A stretch of DNA of 64,000 bases from Gordonia iterans (GTDB lineage: Bacteria > Actinomycetota > Actinomycetes > Mycobacteriales > Mycobacteriaceae). The stretch lies in the NCBI RefSeq assembly GCF_002993285.1, contig NZ_CP027433.1, positions 496,001-560,000 on the forward strand, given 5' to 3'. The position numbers and the translations under genes were made by a program. The notes under the pieces were generated by a model. It had not been told where the DNA came from and did not search any database. It saw only the letters and a program-made list of their open reading frames with translations. Below are positions 34,570 to 42,634 of this stretch, piece by piece (the first letter of the stretch is position 1; each line of letters begins with the position of its first letter).

Positions 34570-35358
34570 ATGGACTGGTGGGTCCCACCGAAGGACGGGC
34601 TCCCCGGCCCAGCCACCCCCGGCCCGGACGGCACCCGCATACCACTGCCCATCGACCCCGACCTCGGCGATGACATAGCCGACCGGATCGGCGACATCGT
34701 CACCTGGTTACTGAACATCCTCAACCAGAACGGAGCACCCGACGGAGACACAGACCCGCCGAAGATCCCCGGTGCCCCACTGGAGTCAGACGCTCTCAAC
34801 GAGTTGATGGAGCGGCTTGGAGATCTCGCTGACCAGGCTCAAGAGGTGGTCAGAGGCATACTCGAAGAGCTGGTGAAGAATCGGGATCTGGATCCTGCGG
34901 ACGTGCCCGAGGGGCTGGAGGAGGCGATCAGGAACCTGCACCGAGCAACGACCTGGGGATCGAAGGTTCACAAAGCTCTTGAAGACCTTGTCCGCGAATG
35001 GGCCGCGCGGATTGAGCAGTCGCTTGGAGAGGGCTTCCGGGTCTATCCTGAGCAGTCCGTGCCCAAGGGGGCTCCTCCCCCAACAGACGACGACGGCATG
35101 ATTATCTGGTCGGAGCATGGCGAAAAAGATACTCTACGGCCAGATGTGATTATCACCCAGGTTGTCGATGGCGCCGAGAGCCTGTTGCTCATCATAGATC
35201 TGAAGACTGGTAATGCTGGAATCTCAAAGGCTTGGATAAAGAACCTTCAGAAGTCCTTCGACATGCCGGATGAATTGTTGGGCCGATTCTTTGAGGAACT
35301 GCGACCGACCTTGCCGCGGCCCAAGAACGTACTAGAGGAGAATGTACTGTGGCTTTGA
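34570..35358 (+). CDS. Orphan C-terminal polymorphic-toxin module, PD-(D/E)XK nuclease-like
   Basis: The reading frame is open from ~34495, where it begins in porin-derived DNA. Toxin-like sequence starts about LLPRDLLERIPMDWW (~34537), and the first ATG is at 34570 (262 residues). A Pro/Gly/Asp-rich linker (PKDGLPGPATPGPDG) and acidic helices are followed by a domain with GSKVHKALEDLV, RPDVII and LLLIIDLKTGNAG. The E...D...DxK spacing resembles restriction-endonuclease-fold nucleases found at toxin C-termini. No secretion or delivery domain is encoded, so this is probably a displaced toxin tip. The stop overlaps the next gene by ten bases. GC and codon use fall toward its 3' end, a sign of transfer. 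Whether it is translated is uncertain. Confidence 0.55.
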   Translation: MDWWVPPKDGLPGPATPGPDGTRIPLPIDPDLGDDIADRIGDIVTWLLNILNQNGAPDGDTDPPKIPGAPLESDALNELMERLGDLADQAQEVVRGILEELVKNRDLDPADVPEGLEEAIRNLHRATTWGSKVHKALEDLVREWAARIEQSLGEGFRVYPEQSVPKGAPPPTDDDGMIIWSEHGEKDTLRPDVIITQVVDGAESLLLIIDLKTGNAGISKAWIKNLQKSFDMPDELLGRFFEELRPTLPRPKNVLEENVLWL

Positions 35359-36101
35359 CCGTGAAGCAATGGCGAGAAGTGGTCTCGCAGGCTGCTGAAC
35401 TCTTAGGGAATGGGTGGGAAGTGGCCGGCAAAGGCCGCCGCACAGGTCTTATGTGGTCGTCTCCGCAGTGGTGGTTACAATACGTGTACCAGGAGAGGAC
35501 CTCGAATGGGCGGATGGTCGCATACCGCGGCCTGTTGTCTGTTCCGCTTCAGGGAACACAGGTCGGATATGGTGGCGTCGCCGGCGACCAGTTTCGAATC
35601 CCGGATGGCGCAAATCTGCGCTTCGTTAATGTTGACGATGCGAATGTGGTTGCGGAGTTCGCTAGGAAATCCGATGAAATCAAGTTTAGGCCATATTCCG
35701 ATATTCATCGGGCATGTGAAATCTCGCAGGAAAAACATGAGAAGAACTATGCAGAAGGTCGCGGCGACTATATCTATCGTGGTGTCACTCTGCAACATTT
35801 TGTTGCTCTGAGGGTGCTGTGTGGTTCACGCCCCTTGCCGGATCTTGTGACCGACGTCGGTCGTGTTCTGGTCGATGGTGAGTTCGGTACTTACGGGATC
35901 ATGGGTGATCGGTCTGCTGATCATGGGGAGGGCCGGTTGCGGGCGTATTGGGAAGATTTGTATGCCCGGATTCAGACTGGGGACCGGCGTTTGGTGGAGG
36001 AGTTGTTCGCGCGGACGCGGTTGGATACGTTGCGGTGGTTCGGTCTGTCGGATGCGCAGATCCCTGATCCGGTGTTTCCGGAGTTGGAGGTGCCCTGGTG
36101 A
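35349..36101 (+). CDS. Putative immunity protein to the adjacent toxin module
   Basis: A 250-residue soluble protein of no recognised family. A GTG start overlaps the toxin stop by ten bases, with AGAGGAG eight bases upstream, so it is translationally coupled to the toxin module. Visible features are Trp-rich N-terminal blocks (GLMWSSPQWWLQYVYQE), a YRGVTLQHFVALRVL helix and an acidic C-terminus. Base composition is much less GC-rich than the neighbourhood, especially 35620-35830 (many AAA, GAA and TTT codons). Position and size suit an immunity protein. That is inference from context only. Confidence 0.5.
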   Translation: MALTVKQWREVVSQAAELLGNGWEVAGKGRRTGLMWSSPQWWLQYVYQERTSNGRMVAYRGLLSVPLQGTQVGYGGVAGDQFRIPDGANLRFVNVDDANVVAEFARKSDEIKFRPYSDIHRACEISQEKHEKNYAEGRGDYIYRGVTLQHFVALRVLCGSRPLPDLVTDVGRVLVDGEFGTYGIMGDRSADHGEGRLRAYWEDLYARIQTGDRRLVEELFARTRLDTLRWFGLSDAQIPDPVFPELEVPW

Positions 36102-36649
36102 GTACTTATGGTGTGGTCGTGATCGCTGATGTCCCCGAGGTGGCGGCGGCGGAGGCGCTGGTGGAGCGGGTGTCGGGGGTGCTGCGGGCCAGTTGGGGTG
36201 CGGGGTCGTGTCCGGTCGACGATCTGGACTACGAGGTGGAGGAGTCCGAGGCCGGGGTGCGGGTGTCGATCAGTGTGCCGGGGATGGTCACTGATCACCG
36301 CGAGGCCAAGTTCTTCGCCAGCGCTCCGTCGGGTCGGGCGGTGATCTGCGAGGACGGTGACGAGTTCGGTGTGGTGTTCCAGGTGTGGCGTCTGGATCCG
36401 GACGGAAGCGAGTGCCTGTATCGGGCCTACGTGCATGATCCTGACTTGGATGCGGAGCCGGAGGCGTTGGCGCGCACGATCACCGGTGCGGCGGCGGCGC
36501 AGGCGGCCGCTGAGTTGTTCGGTGGTTCGCCGGCGTCGTTGCTGGCGTTGGAGGTTGATCCGTCTCCGGTCAGTGAGGAACTCGGTGTGATCGGCACACC
36601 GTTCGATCCCTGGTTGGAGCCGTTCGGCCTGCAGTGGCCAGATCTGTAG
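36098..36649 (+). CDS. Acidic protein of unknown function in the toxin/immunity operon
   Basis: 183 residues, strongly acidic, with no signal peptide or membrane span. A GTG start overlaps the previous stop (GTGA), so it is part of the same transcript. It alternates short beta-like segments (YEVEESEAGVRVSISVPG, FGVVFQVWRLDPDG) with an Ala-rich helix. Codon use is more GC-rich than the preceding gene. It could be a second immunity protein or an accessory or chaperone. The family is not recognised. Confidence 0.5.
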   Translation: MSTYGVVVIADVPEVAAAEALVERVSGVLRASWGAGSCPVDDLDYEVEESEAGVRVSISVPGMVTDHREAKFFASAPSGRAVICEDGDEFGVVFQVWRLDPDGSECLYRAYVHDPDLDAEPEALARTITGAAAAQAAAELFGGSPASLLALEVDPSPVSEELGVIGTPFDPWLEPFGLQWPDL

Positions 36650-36797
36650 GTCTTGAACAGCCGTGTGGGGCGTGGCCGGTGCAGTTGGCGGCTGTGCGGA
36701 GGCCCTCTGAGGTTTCCCAACGGCTTGGTTGGTTGTTGCTGCGCAGGCGATGTCCACATGTTCACCTCGGCTGCAGACAGGCTCGCGCGAAAACGGG

Positions 36798-36843
36798 TGT
36801 CCCGCCCCGGGTTTGATGTCTCCATCAAACCCGGGGCGGGACA
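36798..36843. repeat. Perfect 21-bp palindrome
   Basis: Arms 36798-36818 and 36823-36843 are exactly complementary over 21 bases with the loop TCTC. This is the longest perfect inverted repeat seen in the window. It lies after the toxin operon and before a truncated winged-helix fragment. It may be a strong terminator, a mobile palindromic repeat (REP/MITE-like), or a recombination scar. The ~150 bases before it hold nothing I can identify. Confidence 0.75.
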
Positions 36844-36860
36844 ACACGCTCGAGCGAAGC

Positions 36861-37163
36861 GTGCTCACCGAGGAACAGAGTCAGTTGCTGGTGGCGATGG
36901 CCGAACCGTTGTTTCGCCAGCCCGGCACCGGCCTGGACCGCATCCCGACCACGGCTGCGGTGGCCCGGCGGCTCGGCTGGTCGGTGGCCAAGACCAATCG
37001 ACAACTGGACCGGCTCTGCGAGCGGCTGGCCGGGGCCGGCGTCGCTGGTCTCACCGGCGACGGGCGCGCCAGCGCGGTCAATCGTCGTGTGCGGCTCGTC
37101 GAGTACGCGATGGATACGCGCCTGGTCACTCCGGACGATCTGCGCCTGCTCGACGGCGGCTAG
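36861..37163 (+). pseudogene. Winged-helix/HTH fragment (C-terminal remnant)
   Basis: The 100 residues from a GTG read VLTEEQSQLLVAMAEPLF...IPTTAAVARRLGWSVAKTNRQLDRLCERL...LVEYAMDTRLVTPDDL. This resembles the helix-turn-helix tail found after FHA domains in actinobacterial regulators. No FHA or other upstream domain is present: the frame upstream passes through the 21-bp palindrome into non-coding sequence. No ribosome site precedes the GTG. It is probably the surviving 3' part of a gene cut by the palindrome or island insertion. A functional small DNA-binding protein cannot be excluded. Confidence 0.45.
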
Positions 37164-37204
37164 CGCAGAGAATCTGTGCCGCATCGCGGGTCGCCGAAGT
37201 GCTG

Positions 37205-37318
37205 GTCCGCGCCTGCTCGGCCGAAACGAGGGTGCCCGGCACCCGGGTTTCGGTTTGACACCCTCGACTGAAGGTGCCAGAGCGAGACAGGTGTGCCCGG
37301 CACCTTCGTTTCGGCTGG
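37205..37318. repeat. GGTGCC(C/G)GGCACC-type palindromic repeat, copy 1
   Basis: The block contains CCGAAACGAGGGTGCCCGGC followed by an imperfect inverse copy ending GTTTCGG. A second version follows (GAAGGTGCCAGAGCGAGACAG...GTGCCCGGCACCTTCGTTTC). A related block occurs at 41330-41420. No coding capacity is seen. Confidence 0.65.
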
Positions 37319-37373
37319 AGGAGCGCTCGGGCAGGAGCGGTGCGACGAGTGTGACGGTGAGTAGGCTGGGCGG

Positions 37374-37841
37374 ATGACCCTGCATCTCGAAGCATCGCGC
37401 ACCGTTCCGGCGACCGTCGACGATGCGTTCGCACAGGTCCTGGCGGCTCCGCTGGAGCAGCTCTTCCGTCGCCGTTACGCCGCGATCGCACCCATCTCGG
37501 CGGTGTACGGCCAGGACGGTGAGTGGGGGAGCGCCGGGCAGATCCGCACGATAGCGCTCAGCGACGGCGGGGAACTGCAGGAGACGCTGACCGAGGTCGA
37601 CGAACCGAGTTCCTTCGCCTACACGATCAGCGTCGCGCGGGGACCGAACCGATTCCTCATCGGCGGCGTCGTCGGTCGCTGGAGTTTCGAGTCGGCCGGC
37701 ACCGGCACCCGGATCACGTGGTCGTGGGAGGTGACCTCGGCGAACAAGGCGGCGGTGGCGGCCATGCCGCTCTTCGGCCGCATGTGGCGGGGATATGCGC
37801 GTCAGGCGCTGGAAGAGGTGGAGGAGCTCCTGGTCGGCTGA
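37374..37841 (+). CDS. SRPBCC-family (START-like) protein
   Basis: A 155-residue helix-grip protein of the polyketide-cyclase/SRPBCC type. It opens LHLEASRTVPATVDDAF, has the central GQIRTIALSDGGELQETLTEVDEPSSFAYTI strands and ends with an amphipathic C-terminal helix (WRGYARQALEEVEELL) that usually caps the hydrophobic pocket. A small hydrophobic ligand is likely, identity unknown. It is monocistronic and convergent with a lipase. Confidence 0.8.
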   Translation: MTLHLEASRTVPATVDDAFAQVLAAPLEQLFRRRYAAIAPISAVYGQDGEWGSAGQIRTIALSDGGELQETLTEVDEPSSFAYTISVARGPNRFLIGGVVGRWSFESAGTGTRITWSWEVTSANKAAVAAMPLFGRMWRGYARQALEEVEELLVG

Positions 37842-37871
37842 GACCTGATCCACGTGTGGGCCGGCGCGGAC

Positions 37872-39029
37872 TCAGTCGGTTGTGGCGAGCCGGCGGCGCT
37901 CTGGCGTGTCGCGGCGGGTGTCGAGCCACCCGAGTGAGCTCGGCGCGGTGATGAACTGCAGCGGAAGGTGCCAGCCGAACGGCCACTCCCGGTACGTCAC
38001 GTCGCCGCCCAGCGCGCGATAGCGGTCGGCGAGGGCCCGCACATCTTCGGCGGCGATCACCTCGTCGCGCCTGCCCTGCTGGATCAGCAGCGGCGCGTTC
38101 GGCGCGCGGTGGCCGGGCCGGATGTCGTCGAGAATCCGTGTCATCACGGGGTCGCCGAGGAGTTCGTCCAGGCCGTGTCGCAGATGACCGCCGATGTCGC
38201 GGAAGGTCAGGCGGGCCAGGACGTCGAGCGTGGTGCGTCGTTCGGTGTCGGAGATCCGGTCGAGGAACGACCGGCTCACATGGCGGTCCAGCACCTCTCG
38301 CAGCTCGGGGTACGCCCGGCGCAGGCCGGCGATGAAGACCAGCGGGAAGCCCGCGAACCGACCGCCGTTGAGCCGCAGGAAGGTGGCGCCGGGATCGCCC
38401 ACCGGTGCTCCGGCGACGGTGCCGACCACGTTCAGTTCCGGTGCGTAGGCGCCGGCCTCCTCGGCTGCCCAGACCGTGGCCAGGCCGCCGCCGGAGTAGC
38501 CCCACAGGCCGACCGGGGTGCCACCGTGCGGCGAGGTCCCGAGAAACTCGTGCGTCGCGCGCACGCCGTCGAGCACCCGGTAACCGGGCTCGCGCGCGGT
38601 TCCGAAGTGCCCGTGGATTCCCTCGTGGTCGGGGATCGAGACGGTCCAGCCCCGCCGGACCGCCGCCAGGATCAGCGGCAGCTCGAGGCGCGCGAGTGCT
38701 CCGTCAGCCTGACTGCCGTGCCGCAGCGCGTACGACGGGAAGCAGCGCGGAGACACCCCGTCGATCGCACACTGGTACGAGAGGAGCCCCCGTCGCGGTG
38801 CCCTCGCCCCGTCAGAGGTGATGACGGTGGTGATGCCGACCTCGGCGCGGCCGCGCAGATCGGTCGTCCGGTAACGGAGCTGCCAGGACCGGGCCGGAAC
38901 CTTGATCCGCCCGGCCGCGGCCAGGGTCACCTCGCGGGCGTCGAGGAGCGTTCCGGGGGGATCGTTCTCGAGGTCGTTGTGAGGGAAGTGGAACGGATCC
39001 TGGTCTGGGGGCAGGACCGGGGCAGTCAT
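37872..39029 (-). CDS. Lipase (LIP family), no signal peptide
   Basis: A 385-residue alpha/beta hydrolase of the secretory-lipase family by sequence (LRYRTTDLRGRAEVGITTVI near the N-terminus, nucleophile elbow GYSGGG, late Asp in QQGRRDEVI and His in WPFGWHLPLQF). No hydrophobic signal sequence precedes the domain, which is unusual for this family. The protein may be cytoplasmic or exported by other means. The ATG at 39029 is chosen over an earlier in-frame start. It lies next to a LysR regulator that is probably unrelated. Confidence 0.8.
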   Translation of the reverse strand: MTAPVLPPDQDPFHFPHNDLENDPPGTLLDAREVTLAAAGRIKVPARSWQLRYRTTDLRGRAEVGITTVITSDGARAPRRGLLSYQCAIDGVSPRCFPSYALRHGSQADGALARLELPLILAAVRRGWTVSIPDHEGIHGHFGTAREPGYRVLDGVRATHEFLGTSPHGGTPVGLWGYSGGGLATVWAAEEAGAYAPELNVVGTVAGAPVGDPGATFLRLNGGRFAGFPLVFIAGLRRAYPELREVLDRHVSRSFLDRISDTERRTTLDVLARLTFRDIGGHLRHGLDELLGDPVMTRILDDIRPGHRAPNAPLLIQQGRRDEVIAAEDVRALADRYRALGGDVTYREWPFGWHLPLQFITAPSSLGWLDTRRDTPERRRLATTD

Positions 39030-39119
39030 GTCTTCCACGCTACGGCCGCCGAGGGTCGCCGTCTCTGCACGCAAGAGAGAGATCCGGCCTCGGGATTGGT
39101 TCCCGGAGACAAAGAACTC

Positions 39120-40019
39120 CTACGACCGGCCGTGAGACGATCCGGCGATCCGGACGAGATCGTTCGCCGGCGGGGTCGGACGCGGGGGCCGCCACACAGC
39201 CCGAAGTTCGCGTTCCACCACCAGTCCGGGGACGTCGACCACCTGCACCGCGCCGGTCGCTGCGACCGAATCGACGGCCAGGGTGCTCAGGACGGCGGGT
39301 CCCATGCCGGCCGCGACTGCTGTGAGAATCGCTGCGCTGCTTCCCAATTCGAGGAGCGGGGCGGCCCGTGGGTGATCGGCGAGAGCTGCGTCGAGGGTGT
39401 CCCGGGTGCCCGACCCGGCCTCCCGAGTCACCAATGGCGTGCCGGCGAGCTCGTCGACGGCGGGCGGGCGTCGTCGCACCCACAGGTGATCGGGCGGGAC
39501 GACGACGACCAGACGGTCCCGCGCGACCACCGCGTGGCGCAGCCCCGTGGGGTGGCCCGGCGACTCGATGAAGCCGACGGCGCACTCTCCGGAGGCCACC
39601 AGCTCCAGCACGCGGGCCGAGTTCTGCATCTGCAGGTGCACCCTGGTCGCCGGGAACTCCGTGCGGAATCGCCCGAGCCAGCGGGGCATCAGGTGCTCGG
39701 CGACGGTCAGGGATGCCGCCACGGCGAGGGCCGAGGTCTGCTCGCCCCGCAGGCCTTCGGCGACGTCGAGCAGACGCTGCGCGCCCGCGATGGTCTCGCG
39801 GGCCCAATGCACCAGCACCGTTCCTTGCGCCGTCAGCCGGGAGCCGTGCGTCGATCGGGTGAGCAGCGTGACGCCCAGTCGGCGCTCCAGACGGGCGATC
39901 GCGCGGCTGGCGTTGGGCTGGGCCACCTGCAGTTCCCGGGCCGCTGCCGACAGACTGCCCCGTTCGTCGACTTCCACCAGCAGCTGCAGTGCCTGGAGGT
40001 CGAGCGAACTGACGGTCAT
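39120..40019 (-). CDS. LysR-family regulator (YeiE/CysB-like)
   Basis: A 299-residue LysR-type regulator. The winged HTH (residues ~5-62) contains LQLLVEVDERGSLSAAARELQVAQPNASRAIARLERRLGVTLLTR. The effector domain has MPRWLGRFRTEFPATRV, GFIESPGHP and LVTREAGSGTRDTLD, the last typical of the YeiE/CbbR group. The ATG at 40019 is taken from domain alignment. It is divergent from a YeiH-family transporter, the classical yeiE-yeiH pairing, with inverted and direct GGATAT repeats in the gap. Confidence 0.88.
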   Translation of the reverse strand: MTVSSLDLQALQLLVEVDERGSLSAAARELQVAQPNASRAIARLERRLGVTLLTRSTHGSRLTAQGTVLVHWARETIAGAQRLLDVAEGLRGEQTSALAVAASLTVAEHLMPRWLGRFRTEFPATRVHLQMQNSARVLELVASGECAVGFIESPGHPTGLRHAVVARDRLVVVVPPDHLWVRRRPPAVDELAGTPLVTREAGSGTRDTLDAALADHPRAAPLLELGSSAAILTAVAAGMGPAVLSTLAVDSVAATGAVQVVDVPGLVVERELRAVWRPPRPTPPANDLVRIAGSSHGRS

Positions 40020-40028
40020 GCCCCGAGG

Positions 40029-40069
40029 ATATCCACTCTGGATATGACCGGGCATGCATTCTGGATATG
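40029..40069. promoter_or_regulatory. LysR-type operator cluster between yeiE- and yeiH-like genes
   Basis: ATATCC-ACTCT-GGATAT (40029-40045) is a perfect 6-base inverted repeat with the T-N11-A geometry LysR proteins favour. A second half-site TCTGGATATG (40060-40069) repeats the right arm 23 bp further toward the transporter. This gives a recognition plus activation site layout. Confidence 0.65.
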
Positions 40070-40126
40070 TGTTCATGTCGAAACGGCGGCTACCGCACGA
40101 CGACGTCGGCGAACAGCATGGAGAGC

Positions 40127-41299
40127 ATGACTGTTACGCCGCGCGCATCGGGGGCTCGGCCCGTGGGCCGCGTGTCCTTCGGCAGGCCCAGGACCCGTCT
40201 TACGCGGGCTCCGTCACACCTGGTCAAGGCGGCGTGCCGCGCGACCGTCGAGGGGCTTCGCTGGGCGGGCGTGAGAGCGCCGGGCCTGCTGATCGCCGGC
40301 GGCGCCACGACCGCGGCCCTCGTCGGGCATCGAGCGTTTCCGGCGGTGAGCCCGCTGGTCGTCGCGATCGTGCTCGGGGTGCTGGTGGCCAACCTCCGTC
40401 CGCCGGGACCGAGGTATGCGCCCGGCCTCACCGTCGCGTCCCGCTCGCTGCTGCGGATCGGCGTCGCTCTGCTCGGGCTGCAGCTGGCGTTCGGAGACAT
40501 CCTCGACCTCGGGCCCGTGATGGTTCTGGTGATCGTGGCGACGGTGGCCTCGAGCATCGCGGTCACGCTGTGGGCGGGCGCTCGACTCGGGATCAACCCG
40601 GCCCAGCGGCTGCTGATCGCCTGCGGAACGTCGATCTGCGGGGCCGCGGCCGTCGCCGCCGCCGACGGCGTGCTCGGGGGTGATCGGCCTGCGCCGTCGC
40701 CCGACGGCGCCCCGGCGACTCCGCAAGCTCCGGCCGCCACGAGTCCTTCGAGCGACGCGGCCGCCACTGCGATCGCGGCGGTGGTCCTGTTCGGAACGCT
40801 GCTGCTCGGTCTGCTCCCGCTGGCCGTGCACGTGCTGGGCATCCCCGACCAGGCGGGCGGGATCTGGGCCGGGCTGGCGATCCACGAGGTGGCGCAGGCG
40901 GTCGCTGCGGGCGGTCTGATCGGCTCGGGCGCGCTGGCGGTCGCGGTGGTGGTGAAGCTCGGCCGCGTCCTGATGCTCGCGCCCGTGCTGGCTGTGATCA
41001 GTGTCCGGCGCCGACGCGGCGCTCCCGCCGCCTCCCGTCCGCCGCTGGTGCCGCTGTTCGTGATCGGCTTTCTGGGCTGCGTTGCGCTCGCATCGACCGG
41101 GGCCGTGCCTGCACCGGTGGCCGGCGTCGCCGGGCAACTCCAGGTCGCGTTGCTGAGTGCGGGCATGTTCGCGCTGGGCACCGGGGTCCGGCTGCGCACA
41201 GTCCGTGCCGTAGGCCCGCGGCCATTCGTGCTCGCCGGGATCGGAACCGCGTGGATCGGCGCGATCGGGCTCGCGGCCGCTCTTCTCGTGGGTCCTTGA
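40127..41299 (+). CDS. YeiH-family putative sulfate exporter
   Basis: A 390-residue membrane transporter of the YeiH/UPF0324 family (PF03601). About ten spans are present with conserved VVAIVLGVLVANL, LLRIGVALLGLQL, GTSICGAAAVAA (the family signature) and LAIHEVAQAVAAGG. A Pro/Ala/Ser-rich loop of ~35 residues (DRPAPSPDG...) follows the signature, longer than in enterobacteria. The ATG at 40127 follows GGAG; an in-frame ATG nine bases upstream is an alternative. Regulation by the divergent LysR gene is expected. The transported ion is unproven in this family. Confidence 0.85.
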   Translation: MTVTPRASGARPVGRVSFGRPRTRLTRAPSHLVKAACRATVEGLRWAGVRAPGLLIAGGATTAALVGHRAFPAVSPLVVAIVLGVLVANLRPPGPRYAPGLTVASRSLLRIGVALLGLQLAFGDILDLGPVMVLVIVATVASSIAVTLWAGARLGINPAQRLLIACGTSICGAAAVAAADGVLGGDRPAPSPDGAPATPQAPAATSPSSDAAATAIAAVVLFGTLLLGLLPLAVHVLGIPDQAGGIWAGLAIHEVAQAVAAGGLIGSGALAVAVVVKLGRVLMLAPVLAVISVRRRRGAPAASRPPLVPLFVIGFLGCVALASTGAVPAPVAGVAGQLQVALLSAGMFALGTGVRLRTVRAVGPRPFVLAGIGTAWIGAIGLAAALLVGP

Positions 41300-41329
41300 C
41301 GCGGTTCGCGGGGCAGTGAATCGGTGATC

Positions 41330-41420
41330 GAGGCCGAGACGAGGGTGCCGGGCACCTTGAATCCGTTCTGGCACCTTCGGCCGACGGTGCCAGAACGAGG
41401 CGGCGGTGCCGGGCACCTTT
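41330..41420. repeat. GGTGCCGGGCACC-type palindromic repeat, copy 2
   Basis: Two copies of GGTGCCGGGCACCTT (41344-41358, 41405-41419) flank a perfect 11-base stem (GTTCTGGCACC at 41365-41375 with GGTGCCAGAAC at 41386-41396). The layout matches the block at 37205-37318. It lies after the YeiH-like gene and may act as its terminator. Confidence 0.7.
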
Positions 41421-41459
41421 ATTTCGCGTCCGCGGACGCGATCCTTTAGACATGGAGGC

Positions 41460-42383
41460 ATGATTTCCTCGCCAAGTCCGCTGCCCGTCGCGATCGAACC
41501 GGAGCGGGATCGGCATCTGGTGGCCGCGGTCGAGGAGGCGGGCGGGGTCGTCGTGCCGCTCGAGCAGGCCCGGGCCCTGGTGTGGATCGGAGAACCGGCG
41601 GAGTTCCCTGTACTCGGGGAGCAGATCGAGTGGGTGGCGCTCAAGACCGCGGGCATCGAGGCCTTCCGCGCGGCCGGCGTGATCGACGACCGCCGCATCT
41701 GGACCAACGCGTCCGGCTTCTACGCCGCCGGATGCGCCGAGCACGCCCTCGCGCTGCTGCTCGCCGGGTTGCGGCAGATCGGCACCAGCGTCGTCCTCGG
41801 GTGGAACGACGACGTGATCCCGCCCGCGGTCCGTACGCTCCGCGGAGCCACGGTGACCATCGTCGGAGCCGGCGGCATCGGCCGGGAACTGACGCCGCGG
41901 CTGTCGGCGTGCGGCGCATGGGTGGTGGCGGTGAACCGCTCGGGGACGCCGGTCGACGGTGCGGTCCGCACGGTGACGCCGGACCTGCTCGACGACGTCC
42001 TCGCCGAGACCGACCACGTGGTGTTCGCGGCACCGGCGACCGCGGACACCCGGCATCTGATCGACGATCGCACGCTCGCCCTGCTCAAGCCGCACAGCTG
42101 GGTCGTGAACGTGGCGCGCGGATCGCTGATCGATCAGGCCGCGCTGGGCCGGGCGCTGACCGAGGGCCGGATCGCCGGCGCCGCTCTCGACGTGACCGAT
42201 CCGGAACCGCCGCCGCACGACGACCCGCTGTGGAGCCTGCCGAACCTGATCGTGACCCCGCACATCGCCAACCCCGCGCCGGGCCTGACCCGGGAGATGG
42301 CTCCGTGGCTGGCCGAGAACGTCCGGCGCTTCGCCGCCGGCGAGCAGCTGATCTCCGTCGTCGACCCGGCGCGCGAGTACTGA
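41460..42383 (+). CDS. D-isomer-specific 2-hydroxyacid dehydrogenase
   Basis: A 307-residue NAD(P)-dependent dehydrogenase. The Rossmann motif is TIVGAGGIGREL. The catalytic triad is present as Arg in NVARGSLID, Glu in DVTDPEPPP and His in TPHIAN. The N-terminal substrate domain is short (EWVALKTAGIEAF). Phosphoglycerate dehydrogenase and glyoxylate/hydroxypyruvate reductase are both possible; the ACT domain of SerA is lacking. ATGGAGG lies just upstream of the ATG at 41460. Confidence 0.85.
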   Translation: MISSPSPLPVAIEPERDRHLVAAVEEAGGVVVPLEQARALVWIGEPAEFPVLGEQIEWVALKTAGIEAFRAAGVIDDRRIWTNASGFYAAGCAEHALALLLAGLRQIGTSVVLGWNDDVIPPAVRTLRGATVTIVGAGGIGRELTPRLSACGAWVVAVNRSGTPVDGAVRTVTPDLLDDVLAETDHVVFAAPATADTRHLIDDRTLALLKPHSWVVNVARGSLIDQAALGRALTEGRIAGAALDVTDPEPPPHDDPLWSLPNLIVTPHIANPAPGLTREMAPWLAENVRRFAAGEQLISVVDPAREY

Positions 42384-42421
42384 CGACGTCGACTCGGTCG
42401 TGACGGCGGCGTTTCGACGCG

Positions 42422-42608
42422 GCCAGGCCCTAGCGGGCCTGTCCGGCTCAACGAGCGATGGGGTGGCCCGTCCGGATTAACGATCGACGAGGGGCGGCCT
42501 GTCCGGCTCAACGAGCGATGGGGGTGGGCCGGGCTCAACGATCGACGAGGGGCGGGCCTGGCTGAACGGTCGATGGGGGCGGGCCTGTCCGGCTCAACGG
42601 TCGACGGG
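42422..42608. repeat. Six degenerate ~28-31-bp tandem units
   Basis: Units have the form GGCCTGTCCGGCTCAACGAG with CGATGGGG or a variant ending GATCGACGAGGGGC, repeated about six times. The core GGCTCAACG(A/G)(G/T)CGA(T/C)G is shared with the 13.8 kb block and with the insert in glfT1. The block lies between convergent genes and has no coding capacity. Confidence 0.75.
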
Positions 42609-42634
42609 TGGGTGACGAGTGTCCCCGCCCCGGT

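Noticed and set aside
33594..37200. Integrative element inserted at tRNA-Ser
   Set aside because: No integrase, no duplicated tRNA 3' end and no phage or conjugation genes were found; the island may be foreign but the tRNA link is unsupported.
42422..42608. CRISPR-like short repeats
   Set aside because: The ~30-bp units follow one another directly without spacers and vary in sequence.
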